From: Spizellomyces sp. 'palustris'
Lineage: Eukaryota; Chytridiomycota; Chytridiomycetes; Spizellomycetales; Spizellomycetaceae
DNA length: 64,000 nt
Assembly (NCBI GenBank): GCA_006535965.1
Contig: QEAR01000042.1
Location: forward strand, 1-64,000
Direction of reading: 5' to 3'
Part shown: one piece after another, positions 58,735-64,000 of the stretch
Layout of the letters: each line of letters begins with the position of its first letter
Position numbering within the stretch: the first letter of the stretch is position 1
The notes under the pieces: model-generated
What the model was told of the DNA's origin: nothing
The model's database searches: none
The model's input: the letters and a program-made list of their open reading frames with translations, nothing else
Made by a program: the position numbers and the translations under genes

Positions 58735-60619
58735 TCATTTACCATTCCTCCCAGAGTTTAACGCATCCAGTTCCCTTCTCAGCATCTCCACCTCATCATC
58801 CATCTCTCGTCGTCTCTGCACCATCCCATCAATATACCTGACCGTCCGATGCAGAATCTCAATTCGATTCGGTTGCTTCTTTCCTCGCCCTTTTCCACTC
58901 TTTGTATCCCGTTCATCATCGTCGTCCAGGTAATCCTCATTTGACCAATTATCAAATGGGAGGAGGGCAATCAGCTCGTCAAAGCATCCTTTGAGGAGCT
59001 CTCTTCGCCTTTTCTCAGACACTTTGTGAGGTGTCTTGACAGATGGTTTGCTGTCTGGTGCAGGGGATGAAGGAAGTGGTGGGCGAGCGAGTGGTTCGGT
59101 ATGTGTAGGTGTGGTGGTTACTTTTGCGGCGAGCGGTGGTGTGGGTGGTGGTGAGTCTGGTTTACTGTGTGGTGCGCTGAGGTGAGGGGAAAAAGGACGT
59201 CAGTTGAACCCAGTGTAAAAGAGCAACAGCCAATTGAAACTAACCTCGTGACAGCACTCATCGGAGACGAAGCGGACATGGTAGCAGGAGGCATATCAAC
59301 CATGGGCAATTCGGTAGAGGATGCCTGAGGGTCATGTGGCTGATGGGGAGGTGTGATGTAATCCAGAGAGGTGTCCACTCCTCCAGGAGGTCCCCCAGAG
59401 GAAGAATCTGCTGGACCGCTATGCGACTCTTCCCATCCGTCACTTCCATCGGTTCTGGATCGCCTACGCGGTTTCCTCGATGGTAATATGCGCGGACTTT
59501 TAAAAGAGTGTCTTTCGGACGTCACCTTTGAACCTGTGTTTGGTTCACATGGTACAAGGGAGGGCGATGAGCCCACAACTGGTAATTGCGTCGGACTAGG
59601 TGATGCAGCTGTGGCAGCGTATCCTCCGGTCATGTGCTGAGACGTTGGTGTAGCAACGGGTAGGAGTAATGGTGAATTTACCCAAACATATTGATCTCCG
59701 GAAGCAGACAACGACGGTGAAACCATTGGCAATGCCCCATGCGTCATAGCTGCATGCTGAGCAACGTACTGTTGCTGTTGATGCAAATTAGTGAGGGACA
59801 ATGACCGCCGAATCAGTGCGGCATTCCGCATCGGTTGATAGGTATGCCGAGGGATCTCCAGCGGAAAACGTTCACGGCCAGGAAGCGCATGTCGATGGTG
59901 AACATCATGACTAAGGACACTATCTGCTGAGGGGAGGATTGGGTGAGAAGCGGGTTCCGTTGAATATGATTCCTGGGGAATAACGGGTGGGGGATGAGGG
60001 CCGGTAAGGGGAGAAAGTTGATAGTGCACTGCTGGCGATGGTGGAGAGGTCATCCAGGGTTGCATGGTTATCGGTGAGGAAGCGGGAGGAACAGGTGCAT
60101 TTGATGCGCTATTTATAAAAGTGGTAGTTGGCAGGTTGGGAGACTGACAAAGGATCCAGTTAGTTGATCCTGTTGCGACGACGACAACAACCTATCAGCA
60201 GTACGCACCATCAACGTCTCCATAAAGGAGGAGGATGAATCCCACACCATATCCTGCCCCGCTTCCGACTGACTTTGACCTCCATTGATATGGTGGATAG
60301 AGTCTCCCATCAGTCCATCGGGTAGCTCCAAAGCGTCCAAAGACATCGACGAGGTCTCTGTTTGGTGAGGAAACCCCTTCCCACCATACATGCTCGCTCG
60401 GTGATCTAGGTCTACTCTCATTGTCGAAGCTACACTGCCGTCCCCGTCCATCAACGCACGAAAGAGATCCGCCGGGCTGTACGCCGTCATATCAATCCCA
60501 GTGTCGATATCCATCCTAGTAGAATCGTCACCAAAAGGCGTTGGATAGCTGTAGTGGCTCCTTGAATGGGTATCATAATGGTCAAAGTGCTGAGGGGCGG
60601 AGTGCAAGGTGTGCGGCAT
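58735..60619 (-). CDS. bHLH leucine-zipper transcription factor
   Basis: The first exon starts at 60619 (MPHTLHSAPQHFDHYD) and carries acidic, Met/Ser-rich segments such as DIDTGIDMTAYSPADLF that could be activating. It joins in phase, through an intron with donor after GCTGATAG, to a long Pro/Ser/His-rich middle part with a basic patch (SRKPRRRSRTDGSDG). The last exon has the bHLH: basic region HKVSEKRRRELLKG with the His-Glu-Arg triad that reads CACGTG-type E-boxes, helix 1 CFDELIALLP, an acidic loop longer than usual (NEDYLDDDDERDTK), then NRIEILHRTVRYIDGM and a short zipper REMDDEVEMLRRELDAL. Stop at 58735. The target genes are unknown. Confidence 0.85.
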
Positions 60620-61499
60620 TGCCGGTACAACTTGTGTGACACGCTGATAGAAAGGGTTCAAACACAATGTCTGCCCGAGCAAAGTCCAGTTCCAGGTATG
60701 AGTTGCCAACAGCGCTAAAATCAGTCGTTGAGAATCAAGAAGAAATCAACATGCCCATTTGGCGGAAAAACACGGGGGCCAAACCAACCTGTTCGTTAAC
60801 TTGGTATCAAATAAAGCCAATACTTTTGGGTTATCCGCAGCGGGAATGAATAGAACAATTGGAAATTCAAGGATGAAACAAACAGAACTGCCAAGTAAAA
60901 TGTCTCGCAATGGGCGACAAAAGAAAACTCAAAGAGCCCAAAAATAAAAAGAAAATCGGCTGTTTTTTGAACACTTAAAGAACACCTTTTTTTGAACACG
61001 TTTTCTGACACCTTTCAATCCAACTCCTGAATTTCCACAGGCGCGTTTTCCTTTTTGATTCCCTTTAATCAGCTCTGCGCAATTTACCATCAGCTGCATA
61101 TGCCTTGTGTTCGCATCCCCAGATAAAAGGCGTTTTTTTCTTTTGGTTTCTTTTAGTCGGTGAGCGGGGAATTCATACGCCATCTCTGCCGGTTGCTTCC
61201 GCAAGGACAACTTCTCACAAAAATCCACAAACAAAAAGTCATTTTTGCTCTCCGTCTCCGTCGTACGTCAATCGAACCAAAAGTTCATGGAATTAATGGC
61301 ATATGGGTCGACATCAAAGATCATCGTATTCAAACATGACAAAACACACAAAAGCGCGGACGAGCCCCGCCCGTCGGCAAAACAAGACAATCGTTTAAAA
61401 ACGACAAGGCAAAAAAGTCTAATAAAAGGGTTCCCATCTTTCGTCCAGAAACAAAAAAAGCGAAATTACATAAAGATAAATGATGCATACTGCATCGTT
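60620..61499. other. Intergenic region
   Basis: Upstream of the bHLH gene and downstream of beta-tubulin, both on the minus strand. A-rich and T-rich segments, no gene or repeat supported. An exon upstream of 60619 would lie here if the bHLH protein is longer. Confidence 0.45.
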
Positions 61500-63381
<1,882 letters not shown>

Positions 63382-63816
63382 AATTCAAAAAAAAGGAATC
63401 TTAAAAGTGAGGCTGTCGCGATAAAACGAGAGTGGGCGACGTTGGAGAGGGGTAGAATGTGGGAAGCAAGTGATGAGAGATGAGGGAAGCGGGGGGGAGG
63501 AAAAGATGTGCCCAATATATAAGGAGCGGAGGAAAGAAAGGAGGGTCTGAAAGAATGAACCCCTCTAAAACCCCTCTGGGCACTGGGTGGGCCTTGCGAT
63601 TTGCAGTCGCGCGTCGCTTTCAAAACGCGTTGTTTCGGACTTTTCGGACTATTCAGCTATAAGAGGTTATAAGCTTTTACATGTATCATTGCATGATATT
63701 TCTATAGTCATTGAAATATATGGATATAAATTATCACTCCTGCTGACTACAATGGTGGGGGTTATGCTTCCGCTTCCCGCATTGTCTAAACCTCAGACTA
63801 CCAATGACGTTGTAAA
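63382..63816. other. Divergent promoter region
   Basis: Shared upstream DNA of beta-tubulin (minus) and the DEK_C gene (plus). Contains a CAATATATAAGG segment near 63513, on the strand and at a distance that fit a TATA-like element for tubulin. No gene supported. Confidence 0.5.
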
Positions 63817-64000
63817 ATGTCAGAGCTCGATCTTGCCAAATACTCTCTTCGTATCCGCGATATTCTCAGCAACGCCGACCTCGACACAACCACTGCCAAA
63901 AGCGTACGAAGACAACTGGAACAAGAGTACAATATCGACCTATCACAATGGAAAAAGGAGGTCGACGCACGTATTCTGGATATTCTCGATGAGCTGGAAC
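63817..64000 (+). CDS. DEK_C-domain protein, 5' part only
   Basis: An ATG at 63817 opens MSELDLAKYSLRIRDILSNA and runs to the window end. The first 60 residues match the DEK C-terminal-type helical domain: DLDTTTAKSVRRQLEQEYN, DLSQWKKEVDARILDILDEL. In fungi this domain commonly precedes a SWIB/MDM2 fold in Uaf30/Tri1-type nucleolar proteins, and also occurs at the end of chitin synthases; an N-terminal position favours the SWIB type. The gene continues beyond the window, so the rest is unknown. Confidence 0.8.
   Translation, partial: MSELDLAKYSLRIRDILSNADLDTTTAKSVRRQLEQEYNIDLSQWKKEVDARILDILDELE

Overview
This window is a gene-dense stretch of nuclear DNA from an intron-rich fungus. Most protein genes are cut by short introns of about 40 to 110 bases with GT..AG ends, and several carry a CTAAC-like branch site just before the acceptor. 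The gene set (Rho1, beta-tubulin, Hsp60, Sec62, TGS1, Nug1/GNL3, a RAD5/HLTF-type ATPase, a SIZ/PIAS-type ligase) is fungal or opisthokont. Retained families such as MFSD1, together with the intron density, suggest an early-diverging lineage, most likely a chytrid. That placement is inference.

Layout. Bases 1-7.5 kb hold a doubtful Ser-rich ORF, a GFA/CENP-V-like enzyme, an SP-RING SUMO ligase and a CBS-domain protein. Bases 7.6-11 kb hold a five-module redox enzyme: DOMON, cytochrome b561, cytochrome b5 and a flavin reductase with an SH3 domain set inside it. Bases 13-15.3 kb hold RHO1, a nested fold-back repeat and an intronless tRNA-Leu. Bases 15.4-21.6 kb hold an HLTF/RAD5-type helicase divergent from a TMEM14 gene, then a secreted alpha-carbonic anhydrase. 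Bases 23-30 kb hold the most unusual gene: chromatin-reader domains joined to a bacterial-type DNA amino-methyltransferase that itself has two methylase-like halves. Bases 30-44 kb hold an unknown gene, NUG1/GNL3, a long WD40 protein, TGS1, an RSY-rich protein and SEC62. Bases 44-54 kb hold a disordered protein, an MFSD1-type transporter, mitochondrial HSP60, a decayed intronless oxalate decarboxylase and a small one-helix membrane protein. Bases 55-64 kb hold a DDT/WHIM chromatin protein, a bHLH-zipper factor, beta-tubulin and the start of a DEK_C-domain gene.

Genes do not form operons. They sit as independent units with several tight head-to-head pairs that must share a promoter region: 31.5/33.9 kb (about 110 bases apart), 18.86/19.02 kb (about 150 bases) and 43.0/43.24 kb (about 245 bases). 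An unusual share of the window concerns chromatin and DNA: SUMO ligase, RAD5/HLTF, the methyltransferase fusion, DDT/WHIM, bHLH and DEK_C. No intact transposon, provirus or CRISPR array was seen.

For RHO1, TMEM14, the carbonic anhydrase, the CBS protein, the GFA protein and the redox enzyme, I spliced all exons by eye. Each sum is an exact multiple of three, so those models are firm. The 5' ends of the methyltransferase, WD40 and DDT genes are less sure.
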